From assembly GCA_041628615.1 (NCBI GenBank), contig JBFKOW010000083.1, positions 1-14,876 of the forward strand: a stretch of DNA of 14,876 nucleotides, read 5' to 3'. This document shows, one piece after another, positions 1-6,832 of this stretch. Position numbers and translations under genes: made by a program. Within the stretch, counting starts at the first letter, position 1. Every line of letters starts with the position of its first letter. The notes below the pieces were generated by a model. The model worked only from the letters and a program-made list of their open reading frames with translations. It did not search any database and was not told where the DNA came from. This stretch comes from JAMWZF01 sp041628615 (GTDB lineage: Bacteria; Pseudomonadota; Alphaproteobacteria; Rhodobacterales; Rhodobacteraceae).

Positions 1-1348
1 CGGCGCCGAGGCAGACGACCATGTCGCCCGGTTTCGCCTGCTCCTTCACCAGCCGGGTCAGGTCGTCCTGGTCGGTGATGGCGCGGGCGTGGCGGTGGCC
101 GGCGCGGATCAGCCCGGCGACGAGATCGTCGCGGGTGGCGCCGGGGATCGGGTCCTCGCCGGCGGCGTAGACCTCGGCGATGGCCACCACGTCGGCCTCG
201 TTGAAGCAGGAACAGAAGGCCGCGAAGTGGTCGTGCAGACGGGTGTAGCGGTGCGGCTGATGCACCGCGATCACCCGGCCCTCGCTGGCCTGCCGGGCGG
301 CGCGCAGGGTGGCGGCGATCTCGGTCGGGTGGTGGCCGTAATCGTCGATGATGGTCACGCCGCCGACCTCGGCGACCTTGGTGAAGCGGCGGTTCACGCC
401 CTTGAACCCGGCCAGCGCGGCGCGGATCTCGTCGCGCTTCATCCCGAGGTGGCGGGCCACCGCCACCGCGGCCAGCGCGTTCGACACGTTGTGGTCGCCG
501 GTCATCGGCAGGGTCGCGTCCTCGATCATCCTGCCCTCGGCCTGCAGCGCGATGTCGAAGCGGGCGCCGTTCCTGCCGTAGGTCAGGTTCACCGCGCGGA
601 CATCGGCCTGGGCGTTGAAGCCGTAGGTCACCACCCGGCGGTCGGTGATCCGGCCGACCAGCGCCTGCACCGCCGCGTCGTCGGTGCAGCACACCGCGAG
701 GCCGTAGAAAGGGATGCCCGACACGAAGTCCTGGAACCCGCGGTGCAGGTTCTCGACCGTGCCCCAGTGCTCCATGTGCTCGGGGTCGATGTTGGTGACC
801 ACGGCGATGGTGGCGGGCAGCCGGGTGAAGGTGCCGTCGCTCTCGTCGGCCTCCACCACCATCCACTCGCCCTCGCCCACCCGGGCGTTCGAGCCGTAGG
901 CGTGGATGATGCCGCCGTTGATGACCGTGGGGTCGAAGCCGCCGCCGTCGAGCAGCGCGGCGACCATCGTGGTGGTGGTGGTCTTGCCGTGGGTGCCGGC
1001 GACCGCGACGTTGGATTTCAGCCGCATCAGTTCGGCCAGCATCTCGGCCCGGCGCACCACCGGCAGGCCGCGGCGGCGGGCCTCGTCCAGTTCCGGGTTG
1101 CCCGGCTTGATCGCCGACGAGATCACCACCACCTCGGCCTCGGCGAGGTTCTCGGCCCGCTGGCCCTCGAACACATGGGCGCCGAGCCGGGCCAGGCGCT
1201 GGGTGATCGGGCTCGCCTTCAGGTCCGATCCCTGCACCACGTAGCCGTGGTTCAGCAGGACCTCGGCGATCCCGGACATGCCGATCCCGCCGATCCCGAC
1301 AAAGTGGATCGGGCCGACGTCGAGGGGCAGCTTGGTGGGGGCCATCAT
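1..1348 (-). CDS. murC: UDP-N-acetylmuramate--L-alanine ligase MurC (3' end cut by window edge)
   Basis: MurC is the cytoplasmic ATP-dependent ligase that adds L-Ala to UDP-MurNAc, the first step of stem-peptide synthesis. I read 449 codons before the left edge. The family is usually about 470 residues, so only the last 20 or so are missing. Visible features are the N-terminal Rossmann glycine-rich loop (HFVGIGGIGMSG, residues 15-26), the P-loop GTHGKTTTT (118-126), the central-domain EADESDGTF (166-174), the NIDPEHMEHW stretch (186-195), and the C-terminal-domain DYGHHPTE (336-343). Two adjacent ATGs (1348 and 1345) could both start it. A GGAAG Shine-Dalgarno 7 nt upstream favours 1348. It follows murG with a 13-nt gap, so the two are very probably co-transcribed and translationally linked. 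Identification is secure; only the choice between the two start codons is open. Confidence 0.97.
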   Translation of the reverse strand, partial: MMAPTKLPLDVGPIHFVGIGGIGMSGIAEVLLNHGYVVQGSDLKASPITQRLARLGAHVFEGQRAENLAEAEVVVISSAIKPGNPELDEARRRGLPVVRRAEMLAELMRLKSNVAVAGTHGKTTTTTMVAALLDGGGFDPTVINGGIIHAYGSNARVGEGEWMVVEADESDGTFTRLPATIAVVTNIDPEHMEHWGTVENLHRGFQDFVSGIPFYGLAVCCTDDAAVQALVGRITDRRVVTYGFNAQADVRAVNLTYGRNGARFDIALQAEGRMIEDATLPMTGDHNVSNALAAVAVARHLGMKRDEIRAALAGFKGVNRRFTKVAEVGGVTIIDDYGHHPTEIAATLRAARQASEGRVIAVHQPHRYTRLHDHFAAFCSCFNEADVVAIAEVYAAGEDPIPGATRDDLVAGLIRAGHRHARAITDQDDLTRLVKEQAKPGDMVVCLGA

Positions 1349-1361
1349 GGCAAGGCTTCCG

Positions 1362-2474
1362 TCATGCATCGATTCGTTCTCCGCTCTCTGCCAAGTCTTC
1401 GACGAGGTTCGCAAGGCGCTCCGTCGCGTCCGGGCGGCCAAGCCGCAGCGCCGCGGCGGCCATCTCGGCGGCCTCGGCGGGGTCGGCCAGCAGGGTGGCG
1501 ATCCGGTCGGACAGCGCCTCGTCCAGCAGCATCGCCTCGGGGATCACGACGGCGGCCCCGGCCTCGGCCAGCGGCCGGGCGTTTGCGGTCTGGTGGTCGG
1601 CGGCGGCGTGCGGATAGGGGATCAGGATCGCCGGGCGGCCGATCACCGTGAGGTCGGCCAGGGTCGAGGCCCCGGCCCGCGCGATCACCAGCCGCGCCTC
1701 GGCCATCCGGCCCGCGATGTCGGTGAAGAAGGGCTTCACCTCAGCGGCGATCCCGGCCCCGGCATAGACCTCGCGGACCCGCGCGTCGTCCTCGGTCCGG
1801 GCCTGGTGGCTCAGCCGCAGGCGGGCGCGGAGCGGCTCGGGCAGGATCGACAGGGCGTGGGGCACCACCTCGGACAGGATCCGCGCGCCCTGCGACCCGC
1901 CGATCACCAGCACCGGCAACGGGCCGTCGGCGGCGGTGTCGTAGGGGCTGCCGGCGGCGGCGGCGACGGCGGCGCGGACCGGGTTGCCGGTATGGACGCC
2001 CCGCGCCCCGGCGGGCAGCGCCGTGGGCCAGGTGCCGCAGGCGACGGTCTGCACCCGGCGCGCGAAGACCCGGTTCACCCGGCCCAGCACGCCGTTCTGT
2101 TCGTGCAGCATTCGCGGCCGGCGCAGGATCCAGGCCGCGCCGAGGGCGGGGATCGACGGGTAGCCGCCGAAGCCGATCACCAGCGCTGGCCGGTCGCGCA
2201 GCATCGCCAGCGTCGTGCCCAGAACCCCGGCGGCGATCCGCAGCGGCACCGCCAGACGGGCCAGCGCGCCGCCGCGGGCGAAGGTGGCCGACCGGGTGGT
2301 CACGATCTCGACCGCCTCGGGAAACCCGCCGGCATAGCGCGCGCCGCGGTCGTCGGTGGACAGGCGGACCCGCCAGCCGCGCTCGATCAGCGCCTCGGCC
2401 AGGGCCTGGGCGGGGAACATGTGGCCGCCGGTGCCGCCGGCGGCGATCACGATCAGGCCCCGGGGCGGCGCCAT
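1362..2474 (-). CDS. murG: MurG: lipid II-forming N-acetylglucosaminyltransferase
   Basis: MurG transfers GlcNAc from UDP-GlcNAc to lipid I on the inner face of the cytoplasmic membrane, giving lipid II. The 370-residue product is near the usual family length. It is a two-domain GT-B glycosyltransferase (GT28). The N-terminal glycine loop GGTGGH lies at residues 13-18, a second glycine loop GFGGYPS at 101-107, and the acceptor-domain HEQN at 124-127. The C-terminal-domain loop GGSQGA is at 192-197 and the donor-site RAGAST at 266-271, followed by PYPHAAADHQ (286-295), the family's variant of the conserved P-hydrophobic-P-A-DHQ stretch. The ATG at 2474 lies one base after the ftsW stop codon (2476-2478), so ftsW-murG are almost certainly translationally coupled. 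No strong Shine-Dalgarno is visible, which fits coupling. Nothing looks truncated or unusual. Confidence 0.98.
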   Translation of the reverse strand: MAPPRGLIVIAAGGTGGHMFPAQALAEALIERGWRVRLSTDDRGARYAGGFPEAVEIVTTRSATFARGGALARLAVPLRIAAGVLGTTLAMLRDRPALVIGFGGYPSIPALGAAWILRRPRMLHEQNGVLGRVNRVFARRVQTVACGTWPTALPAGARGVHTGNPVRAAVAAAAGSPYDTAADGPLPVLVIGGSQGARILSEVVPHALSILPEPLRARLRLSHQARTEDDARVREVYAGAGIAAEVKPFFTDIAGRMAEARLVIARAGASTLADLTVIGRPAILIPYPHAAADHQTANARPLAEAGAAVVIPEAMLLDEALSDRIATLLADPAEAAEMAAAALRLGRPDATERLANLVEDLAESGERIDA

Positions 2475-2475
2475 C

Positions 2476-3642
2476 TCACCGGCCCTGCCGCAGCAGGATG
2501 TCGCCGATCTCGCCCTGCGGCCGGTTCCGGGTGAAGGCGAGGATCATCCCCACCGCGATCCCGCCGGCGATCAGCGACGACCCGCCGTAGCTCACGAAGG
2601 GCAGGGTCATGCCCTTGGCGGGCAGCAGCCGGACCGCGACGCCCATGTTGATCATCGCCTGCACCCCGAAGGAACAGACCAGCCCGGCCCCGGCGAGGCG
2701 GATGAAGATGTCGCGCTCGCGCATCAGCCGGACGAGGCTGCGCACCACCACGGTGGCGTAAAGACCGATGATGACGAGGACGAGCAGCAGGCCGTATTCC
2801 TCGGCCGCCACCGCGATGATGAAATCGGTATGGGCGTCGGGCAGCGACCACTTCACCTGCCCCTCGCCGACGCCGACGCCGAAGAAGCCGCCCTCGCGGA
2901 TCGCGTTCGTCGCATAGCCGAGCTGGGTCGTCGGATCGACCTCGGGATTGAGAAAGCCGTCGATGCGGCGGGCGAAATGCTCGGAATTGCTGTAGGCCAG
3001 CGTCCCGGCGAGGATCACCGACGCGGCGAGCAGCAGCAGCAGCAGCATCGGCGCCCCGGCGATGAAATACATCACCCCCCAGGCGAACAGGACCAGCGCC
3101 GCCTGGCCGAAATCCGGCTGCATGGCGAGGAAGGCGACGATCACGAGGGCCATGGCGAAGGACCAGGACTTGCCCGGCGGGCCGCCGACCTCGTGACTGG
3201 CGGCCATGAACCAGGCGGCGACCACCACGAAGCCGGGCTTGAGGAACTCGGAGGGCTGGACGCTGGCGAAGCCCAGCGAATACCAGCGCACCGCGCCCTT
3301 GCCGAAATCGGTGCCGAAAACCGGCAGCAGCGCCACCGCGACAAAGGCCGCGAGGAACCCGAGCACGCCTAGCCGGCGCACCAGCAGCGGCGGCATCATC
3401 GAGGTCAGGAACATCGCCATCAGCGCGAGCGCCCCGAAGAACGCCTGCCGCTTGACGTAGTGGAACGGCTCGAACCCGTTCTCGGCGGCGAGCGGCGGCG
3501 AGGCCGCGAAACCCAGAAGCATGCCGATGCCGAACAGGCACAGGATGCACGAGAGAGTCCATCGGTCGATCGTCCGCCACCACCGGGGGAGGATCGGATC
3601 GCCGGCCGGCGCCGGGGACGCGCCATAGACCATTTCCGTCAT
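2476..3642 (-). CDS. ftsW: FtsW: septal SEDS peptidoglycan glycosyltransferase
   Basis: FtsW is the polytopic SEDS-family glycosyltransferase that polymerises lipid II at the septum together with its partner PBP FtsI, encoded further upstream in this cluster. The product is 388 residues with about ten hydrophobic segments starting near residue 30. Family motifs are clear: SVQPSEF (127-133), QPDFGQ (175-180), the H-T-D-F-I stretch carrying the conserved catalytic-site Asp (D273), and LPFVSYGGSS (347-356). A poly-Leu run in a transmembrane helix (199-205) is encoded largely by repeated CTG codons. I chose the ATG at 3642; an in-frame ATG three codons later is possible, and neither has a strong Shine-Dalgarno. 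In many relatives ftsW directly follows murD. Here a plus-strand gene separates them, so ftsW-murG-murC probably have their own promoter in 3643-3885. Confidence 0.98.
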   Translation of the reverse strand: MTEMVYGASPAPAGDPILPRWWRTIDRWTLSCILCLFGIGMLLGFAASPPLAAENGFEPFHYVKRQAFFGALALMAMFLTSMMPPLLVRRLGVLGFLAAFVAVALLPVFGTDFGKGAVRWYSLGFASVQPSEFLKPGFVVVAAWFMAASHEVGGPPGKSWSFAMALVIVAFLAMQPDFGQAALVLFAWGVMYFIAGAPMLLLLLLAASVILAGTLAYSNSEHFARRIDGFLNPEVDPTTQLGYATNAIREGGFFGVGVGEGQVKWSLPDAHTDFIIAVAAEEYGLLLVLVIIGLYATVVVRSLVRLMRERDIFIRLAGAGLVCSFGVQAMINMGVAVRLLPAKGMTLPFVSYGGSSLIAGGIAVGMILAFTRNRPQGEIGDILLRQGR

Positions 3643-3885
3643 GTCGAAGTACCGCCGTCTGCCTCGGATCGCCCGGTTGCTCCGGGTCTGGTCGGAACCA
3701 TAACGCCGATGCCGCTACGGGACCAGAAAAAACGCGCCGCCGGACCGCCGGGGCGGGCCGCCGCTCCCCGGCGGGAGACGGGATTTTGCGCGGTCGGGGC
3801 AAGGCGGTTAGGCTGGCCGGGCCGGAAGCGGGAGCGCGAGCCCCCGCTCCGGCGCGAGTGGTCAATGGTTGAAGGGGGGAAATCG
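3643..3885. promoter_or_regulatory. Divergent intergenic region between ftsW and the lyase-like gene
   Basis: This 243-bp gap separates two divergent starts and should hold promoters for both. On the plus side, TTGCGC (3786-3791), 17 bp, then TAGGCT (3809-3814) is a weak sigma70-like pair. A strong purine run (3871-3881) 4-5 nt before the ATG at 3886 is the ribosome binding site of the lyase-like gene. A GGAGCG/CGCTCC hairpin (3831-3836/3845-3850) lies in its leader. On the minus side I cannot pick a convincing ftsW promoter. Inverted repeats are present: CCCGG/CCGGG (3672-3676/3682-3686), TCTGGTC/GACCAGA (3687-3693/3721-3727) and a 9-bp GC stem (3745-3753/3766-3774). That promoters are present is inferred from gene orientation; the exact elements are uncertain. 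Confidence 0.45.
3727..3774 (-). terminator. GC hairpin followed by T6 in the ftsW leader (terminator-like)
   Basis: Read on the minus strand, a 9-bp perfect stem (3766-3774 with 3745-3753, 12-nt loop) is followed 12 nt later by a run of six T, seen as six A on the plus strand at 3727-3732. A competing shorter CCGCC/GGCGG stem ends nearer the T run. It sits upstream of ftsW, and no annotated minus-strand gene lies immediately upstream. It could stop read-through antisense to the lyase-like gene, or act as an attenuator of ftsW. The 12-nt gap between the main stem and the T run weakens the call. Confidence 0.3.
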
Positions 3886-4662
3886 ATGAACCGGACCATG
3901 CAGCCTGCCGCGCTCTGCGGCCTCGTCGTGTCGCTCCTGCTGTGCCTGGCCCCGGCCGCCGACGCCCAGTCCGCCACGCCGTCCCGGATCACCGGCTGGA
4001 AGGTCTCGTGCGGGGTGGACGGCGGGGCGCTGACGCGGACCGGCGATGCCTACGTCTTCCGGCCCAGCAGCAACCGATGCGACGGCCACACCGCCTGGGG
4101 CTGGGACCAGCGCACCGAAATCTTCTCCCGCGACTACAGCCCGAACCTGCGCGGCCGCTATGTCTTCGAAAGCACCGTCTCGCTGCGTAGCGGGTCGCGG
4201 CAGCGGTTCGACATCTTCCAGATCCACGACGGCCGGCAGGCCTGCGCGCCGCCGCTCAAGGTGGCATGGACCGAAGACAACGGGATCGCGCTGCGCAGCC
4301 ACTACAAGGTGGCCGGGCGCGGCGAGGAGCACTGCATCAACAACGACATCACCACCCGCCGCCACCTGGGCGCCGGGGTCCTGCGGCGGGACGGGACCGC
4401 CTACCTCTTGCAGATCATTCTCGACTTCGACGGCGCCGGCGGATTCACCGTTCTGGTGGCGGTGGACGGCCGCCGGGTGATCGAAGGCCGCTACGGGCCC
4501 GACCTGCCGGCCGGCACCTACACCAGCGTCAGCGGCATCCGGATGGACACGCCGCCGATCGACCGGTCCCGGAAGTTCAGCTTCAAGCACGGGGTCTATG
4601 CCGAGGACCGCTTCGACTTCGAACTGGTGTCCCGGGGGATGCGGATGGTGCGCATCCGGTAG
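3886..4662 (+). CDS. Secreted polysaccharide-lyase-like protein (concanavalin-A/jelly-roll fold, tentative)
   Basis: This 258-residue protein has a clear signal peptide: residues 1-27, with NRT at the N-terminus, a hydrophobic core at 8-23 and likely cleavage after A-D-A27. It therefore acts in the periplasm or outside the cell. The mature part shows three short motifs in the order and spacing seen in alginate-lyase-2 (PL7) and related jelly-roll lyases: QRTEI (75-79), FQIHDG (111-116) and FSFKHGVY (231-238). The His in QIH and the final Tyr are the residues those families use in catalysis. Four Cys in the mature protein (42, 65, 120, 150) could form two disulfides. The best guess is a PL7, PL20 or heparin-lyase-like (PF14099-like) protein; the substrate is unknown. 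The start at 3886 is supported by a strong purine-rich Shine-Dalgarno (3871-3881) and by the signal peptide. It is the only plus-strand gene here and interrupts the dcw cluster between murD and ftsW. Confidence 0.85.
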   Translation: MNRTMQPAALCGLVVSLLLCLAPAADAQSATPSRITGWKVSCGVDGGALTRTGDAYVFRPSSNRCDGHTAWGWDQRTEIFSRDYSPNLRGRYVFESTVSLRSGSRQRFDIFQIHDGRQACAPPLKVAWTEDNGIALRSHYKVAGRGEEHCINNDITTRRHLGAGVLRRDGTAYLLQIILDFDGAGGFTVLVAVDGRRVIEGRYGPDLPAGTYTSVSGIRMDTPPIDRSRKFSFKHGVYAEDRFDFELVSRGMRMVRIR

Positions 4663-4705
4663 CCGCCCCGACGCCGCACCGACAGGATACCGACGTGATA
4701 CCGAC
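4662..4705 (+). repeat. 11-bp tandem repeat array B (four units), 3' of the lyase-like gene
   Basis: Four successive 11-bp units read on the plus strand: GCCGCCCCGAC (4662-4672), GCCGCACCGAC (4673-4683), AGGATACCGAC (4684-4694) and GTGATACCGAC (4695-4705). The core ACCGAC is held in phase. The array begins at the last base of the lyase-like gene's stop codon. It matches array A at 6762-6816 unit by unit, in inverted orientation. Confidence 0.8.
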
Positions 4706-4719
4706 GGCGGTTTCCTGCC

Positions 4720-4738
4720 CCGCGGGTGGCGCCCGCGG
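4720..4738. terminator. Hairpin between convergent murD and lyase-like gene
   Basis: A perfect 7-bp stem CCGCGGG/CCCGCGG (4720-4726/4732-4738) with a 5-nt loop abuts the murD stop codon (4739-4741) and lies 58 nt after the lyase-like stop. Its place between convergent genes suits a bidirectional terminator. Neither strand has a T run after it, so intrinsic termination would be weak; it may mark a 3' end for Rho-dependent or processed transcripts. Confidence 0.4.
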
Positions 4739-6133
4739 TCAGAGCGCGGCGACGCGCGCGGCGAAGTCCTCGCCGCGTTTCTCGAAGTTGTCGTACTGGT
4801 CGAAACTGGCCGCCGCGGGGGCCAGCAGCACCACCTCGCCGGGCTGCGCCTCCGCCGCCGCGCGGGCCACGGCGGTCCCCATGTCGGTGCAGACCTCGGC
4901 CTCCAGGCCCTTGAGTTGCATGGCGAAATCCGCCGCCTCGCGGCCGATGACATAGGCCTTGACCACCGATACCGCGGCCACCGGCAGCAGCGGGTCGAGC
5001 CCGCCCTCCTTCTGCAGCCCGCCGCAGATCCAGCGCACCCGGTCGAACGCCGCCAGCGCCTTCGCCGCGCTGTCCACGTTGGTCGCCTTGCTGTCGTTGA
5101 CGAAGCGGACCCCGGCCCGCTCCGCCACCAGTTGCGACCGGTGCGGCAACCCCGGATAGGACCGCAGCCCCGCCTCGATCGCCCGCGGCCCGAGCCCCAG
5201 CGCGCGGCCCGCGGCGAAGGCGGCGCAGGCGTTCTGGTGGTTGTGGCTGCCGGGCAGGCCGGCGATGCCGCGCAGGTCGATCGACGCCACCTGCCGGCCC
5301 TTGCGCCACTCGGCGAGGAACCCCTTGCGGGCGGTCACGGTCCAGCCACCCGACAGCTTGCGCCCGGCGCTGATCCGGATCAGCCGGTCGTCCTCGGGGC
5401 CCTCGACAAGCTGGTTGGCGAGATAACGGCCCTCGGGCTCGTCCACCCCGATCACGCAGCGGTCCGGGCCGCCCTCGGCGAACAGCCGGCGCTTGGCGGC
5501 GAAATAGCCGCCCATCCCGGCATGGCGGTCGAGATGGTCGGGCGACAGGTTGGTGAACACCGCCACGTCCGGGGTCAGCGCGCGGGCGAGGTCGGTCTGG
5601 TAGGAACTCAGTTCCAGCACCACCACCGCCGCCTCGCCTGGCGGGTCGATGTCGAGCACGCCGCGGCCGATGTTGCCGGCCAGTTGCGACGGGCGGCCCG
5701 CCTCCCCGAGCACATGGTGCAGCAGCGCGGCGGTGGTCGACTTGCCGTTCGACCCGGTGATCGCCACCACCTTCGGCGGGGTGTCGAAGCGATCCCAGTC
5801 GGACTGGCCCAGCGAGCGGAAGAACAGGCCGATGTCGTTGTCCACCGGCACCCCGGCGTCCCAGGCGGCGGCGATCGCGGGGTGCGGCGCGGGGTAGAGA
5901 TGCGGGATCCCCGGCGAGGTGACGAGACAGGCGACGCCGTCGAGCGCGCCGGGCCGGGCGAGGTCCAGCAGGGTCAGGCCCGCCGCGGCGGCCTTGTCCC
6001 GGCCCGCGGCGCCGTCGTCCCAGCACAGAACCTCGGCCCCGCCGGCCCGCAGCGCCGCCGCCGCCGACAGGCCGCTGCGCCCGAGCCCCAGCACCGCGAC
6101 CTGGCGGCCCTCATATCCCCTGACCGGTATCAT
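4739..6133 (-). CDS. murD: UDP-N-acetylmuramoyl-L-alanine--D-glutamate ligase MurD
   Basis: MurD adds D-Glu to UDP-MurNAc-L-Ala in the cytoplasm. The 464-residue product has the usual three domains. The N-terminal nucleotide loop is LGLGRSGLS (15-23). The P-loop GSNGKST is at 127-133, LSPDHLDRH at 196-204 and the carbamylatable Lys in YFAAK at 214. C-terminal-domain markers are NDSKATN (346-352) and the PAAASFDQYDNFEKRG stretch (439-454). The ATG at 6133 has a GAAGG Shine-Dalgarno 9 nt upstream, and it gives the usual short lead before the Rossmann loop. A GTG at 6163 would overlap the stop of the upstream Cys-rich gene by four bases but would add ten unneeded residues. Downstream the cluster is interrupted: the next gene is convergent, and a hairpin touches the murD stop. 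Confidence 0.97.
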   Translation of the reverse strand: MIPVRGYEGRQVAVLGLGRSGLSAAAALRAGGAEVLCWDDGAAGRDKAAAAGLTLLDLARPGALDGVACLVTSPGIPHLYPAPHPAIAAAWDAGVPVDNDIGLFFRSLGQSDWDRFDTPPKVVAITGSNGKSTTAALLHHVLGEAGRPSQLAGNIGRGVLDIDPPGEAAVVVLELSSYQTDLARALTPDVAVFTNLSPDHLDRHAGMGGYFAAKRRLFAEGGPDRCVIGVDEPEGRYLANQLVEGPEDDRLIRISAGRKLSGGWTVTARKGFLAEWRKGRQVASIDLRGIAGLPGSHNHQNACAAFAAGRALGLGPRAIEAGLRSYPGLPHRSQLVAERAGVRFVNDSKATNVDSAAKALAAFDRVRWICGGLQKEGGLDPLLPVAAVSVVKAYVIGREAADFAMQLKGLEAEVCTDMGTAVARAAAEAQPGEVVLLAPAAASFDQYDNFEKRGEDFAARVAAL

Positions 6134-6159
6134 CCTGATTTGCCTTCGGAAACCGCAGC

Positions 6160-6690
6160 TCACCCCGCCTGCTGCGGCGGATCAATAGCACCGGCCAGGC
6201 TGCGGAGCCAGTCCCGCACCCGGTTCGGCGGCTGGGCCGCCAGCATCCGGTCGAGCACCGGTTTCGACCAGCCGTCGGGGCCCGGCTCGTAGATCCGCGC
6301 CATCTCCTTGCGCTCGGCCTCGCGGTCGGCGGGCAGGCCCATGAAGGCGGCGGTCATCAGCAGCCAGCGGGCCTCCTGCACCCGGTAGAGATCGAGGAAG
6401 GCGCGGGCCATCGGGTCGAGCAGGGCGGGGTCGTCCTGCCAGCTTCGGCCGCCGAACAGGTCCTGCGTCACGACCTGCCCGGCGCCGAGGCAGGTGAAGT
6501 CGATACAGCCCTTGAATCCATGGGCTTCGCGGTCGTCGTGAATGCGGCACAGGCCGCAGCCGTCGAGGTTCGGACAGGCCGTCGCGGCGGGCTTGTCGAT
6601 GGGGAAACGGGCGGATTTCACGATCTGCGGCGCCATGCAGCACAGCGCGGCGCAGCGGGTGCAGTCGTGCAGGAAATCCTCGCTCGTCAT
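6160..6690 (-). CDS. Small Cys-rich protein, YkgJ/CxxCxxCC-like putative metal-binding (function unknown)
   Basis: This 176-residue soluble protein has no signal peptide or membrane segment. Nine Cys fall in its first 67 residues: 10, 13, 17, 18, 39, 45, 48, 62 and 67. They begin with a CxxCxxxCC cluster and include CGLC (45-48) and GC-x4-C (61-67), followed by a GAGQVVTQ stretch. The pattern resembles the YkgJ-type putative zinc/iron-chelating domain, which has no firm function; the family call is tentative. The C-terminal half (about 90-176) is helical and Arg-rich with no motif I recognise. I chose the ATG at 6690 because the cysteine cluster begins ten residues later. An upstream GTG at 6738 would add 16 low-complexity residues; neither has a good Shine-Dalgarno. 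It stops 26 nt before murD, so the two are probably co-transcribed. Whether it takes part in cell-wall synthesis is unknown. Confidence 0.8.
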   Translation of the reverse strand: MTSEDFLHDCTRCAALCCMAPQIVKSARFPIDKPAATACPNLDGCGLCRIHDDREAHGFKGCIDFTCLGAGQVVTQDLFGGRSWQDDPALLDPMARAFLDLYRVQEARWLLMTAAFMGLPADREAERKEMARIYEPGPDGWSKPVLDRMLAAQPPNRVRDWLRSLAGAIDPPQQAG

Positions 6691-6761
6691 GGCCGGAGAG
6701 TGCCGGGAGCGCGGGGCCGGATCAAGGGGCCGCGGCACCGCCCGCCGTGAAGCAACGCCGC

Positions 6762-6816
6762 GTCGGTCTCACGCCGGTCTCACGTCGGTATCGCATCGGT
6801 GCGGCATCGGTCAGTC
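6762..6816 (-). repeat. 11-bp tandem repeat array A (four good units plus one degenerate), 3' of mraY
   Basis: Read on the minus strand from 6816 down, the units are GACTGACCGAT (degenerate), GCCGCACCGAT, GCGATACCGAC, GTGAGACCGGC and GTGAGACCGAC, each 11 bp. The order of unit types (GCCGC-, then xxGAT-, then GTGA-) is the same as in array B at 4662-4705, so the two look like copies of one element and not chance GC-rich sequence. Relative to its upstream gene (mraY) it has the same orientation that array B has to the lyase-like gene. Confidence 0.8.
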
Positions 6817-6832
6817 CGCCGCTCGCCGGCGG
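6816..6832 (-). terminator. Hairpin just after mraY
   Basis: A perfect 6-bp stem CCGCCG/CGGCGG (6816-6821/6827-6832) with a 5-nt loop lies 13 nt after the mraY stop codon (6846-6848). There is no T run, so it is a weak intrinsic terminator at best; it could instead be a processing or attenuation site between mraY and the Cys-rich gene. Confidence 0.35.

Noticed and set aside
89..1651. Long plus-strand open frame opposite murC and the end of murG
   Set aside because: It is a GC-rich antisense shadow: low-complexity Gly/His/Arg/Ala translation, no motif, and it lies fully over two well-identified minus-strand genes.
3031..3045. Five tandem CAG (CTG on the coding strand) in ftsW
   Set aside because: It encodes leucines in a transmembrane helix and is explained by strong CTG codon preference; unlikely to be a functional repeat.
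3460..3885. Longer N-terminus for the lyase-like protein
   Set aside because: It would bury the signal peptide 142 residues in and overlap the ftsW start; the ATG at 3886 has the ribosome binding site.
6134..6163. GTG start for murD at 6163 (GTGA overlap with the Cys-rich gene)
   Set aside because: The overlap is attractive, but the ATG at 6133 has a clear GAAGG Shine-Dalgarno and gives the family-typical N-terminus.
4598..6292. Long plus-strand open frame over murD
   Set aside because: It is antisense to murD with repetitive Arg/Gly/Ala composition and has no ribosome binding site; a composition artefact, like similar frames at 7882-9387, 9384-10991 and 12954-14648.
4662..6816. CRISPR array or insertion sequence suggested by the 11-bp repeats
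   Set aside because: The units are contiguous with no spacers, too short for CRISPR, and there is no transposase or target duplication around them.
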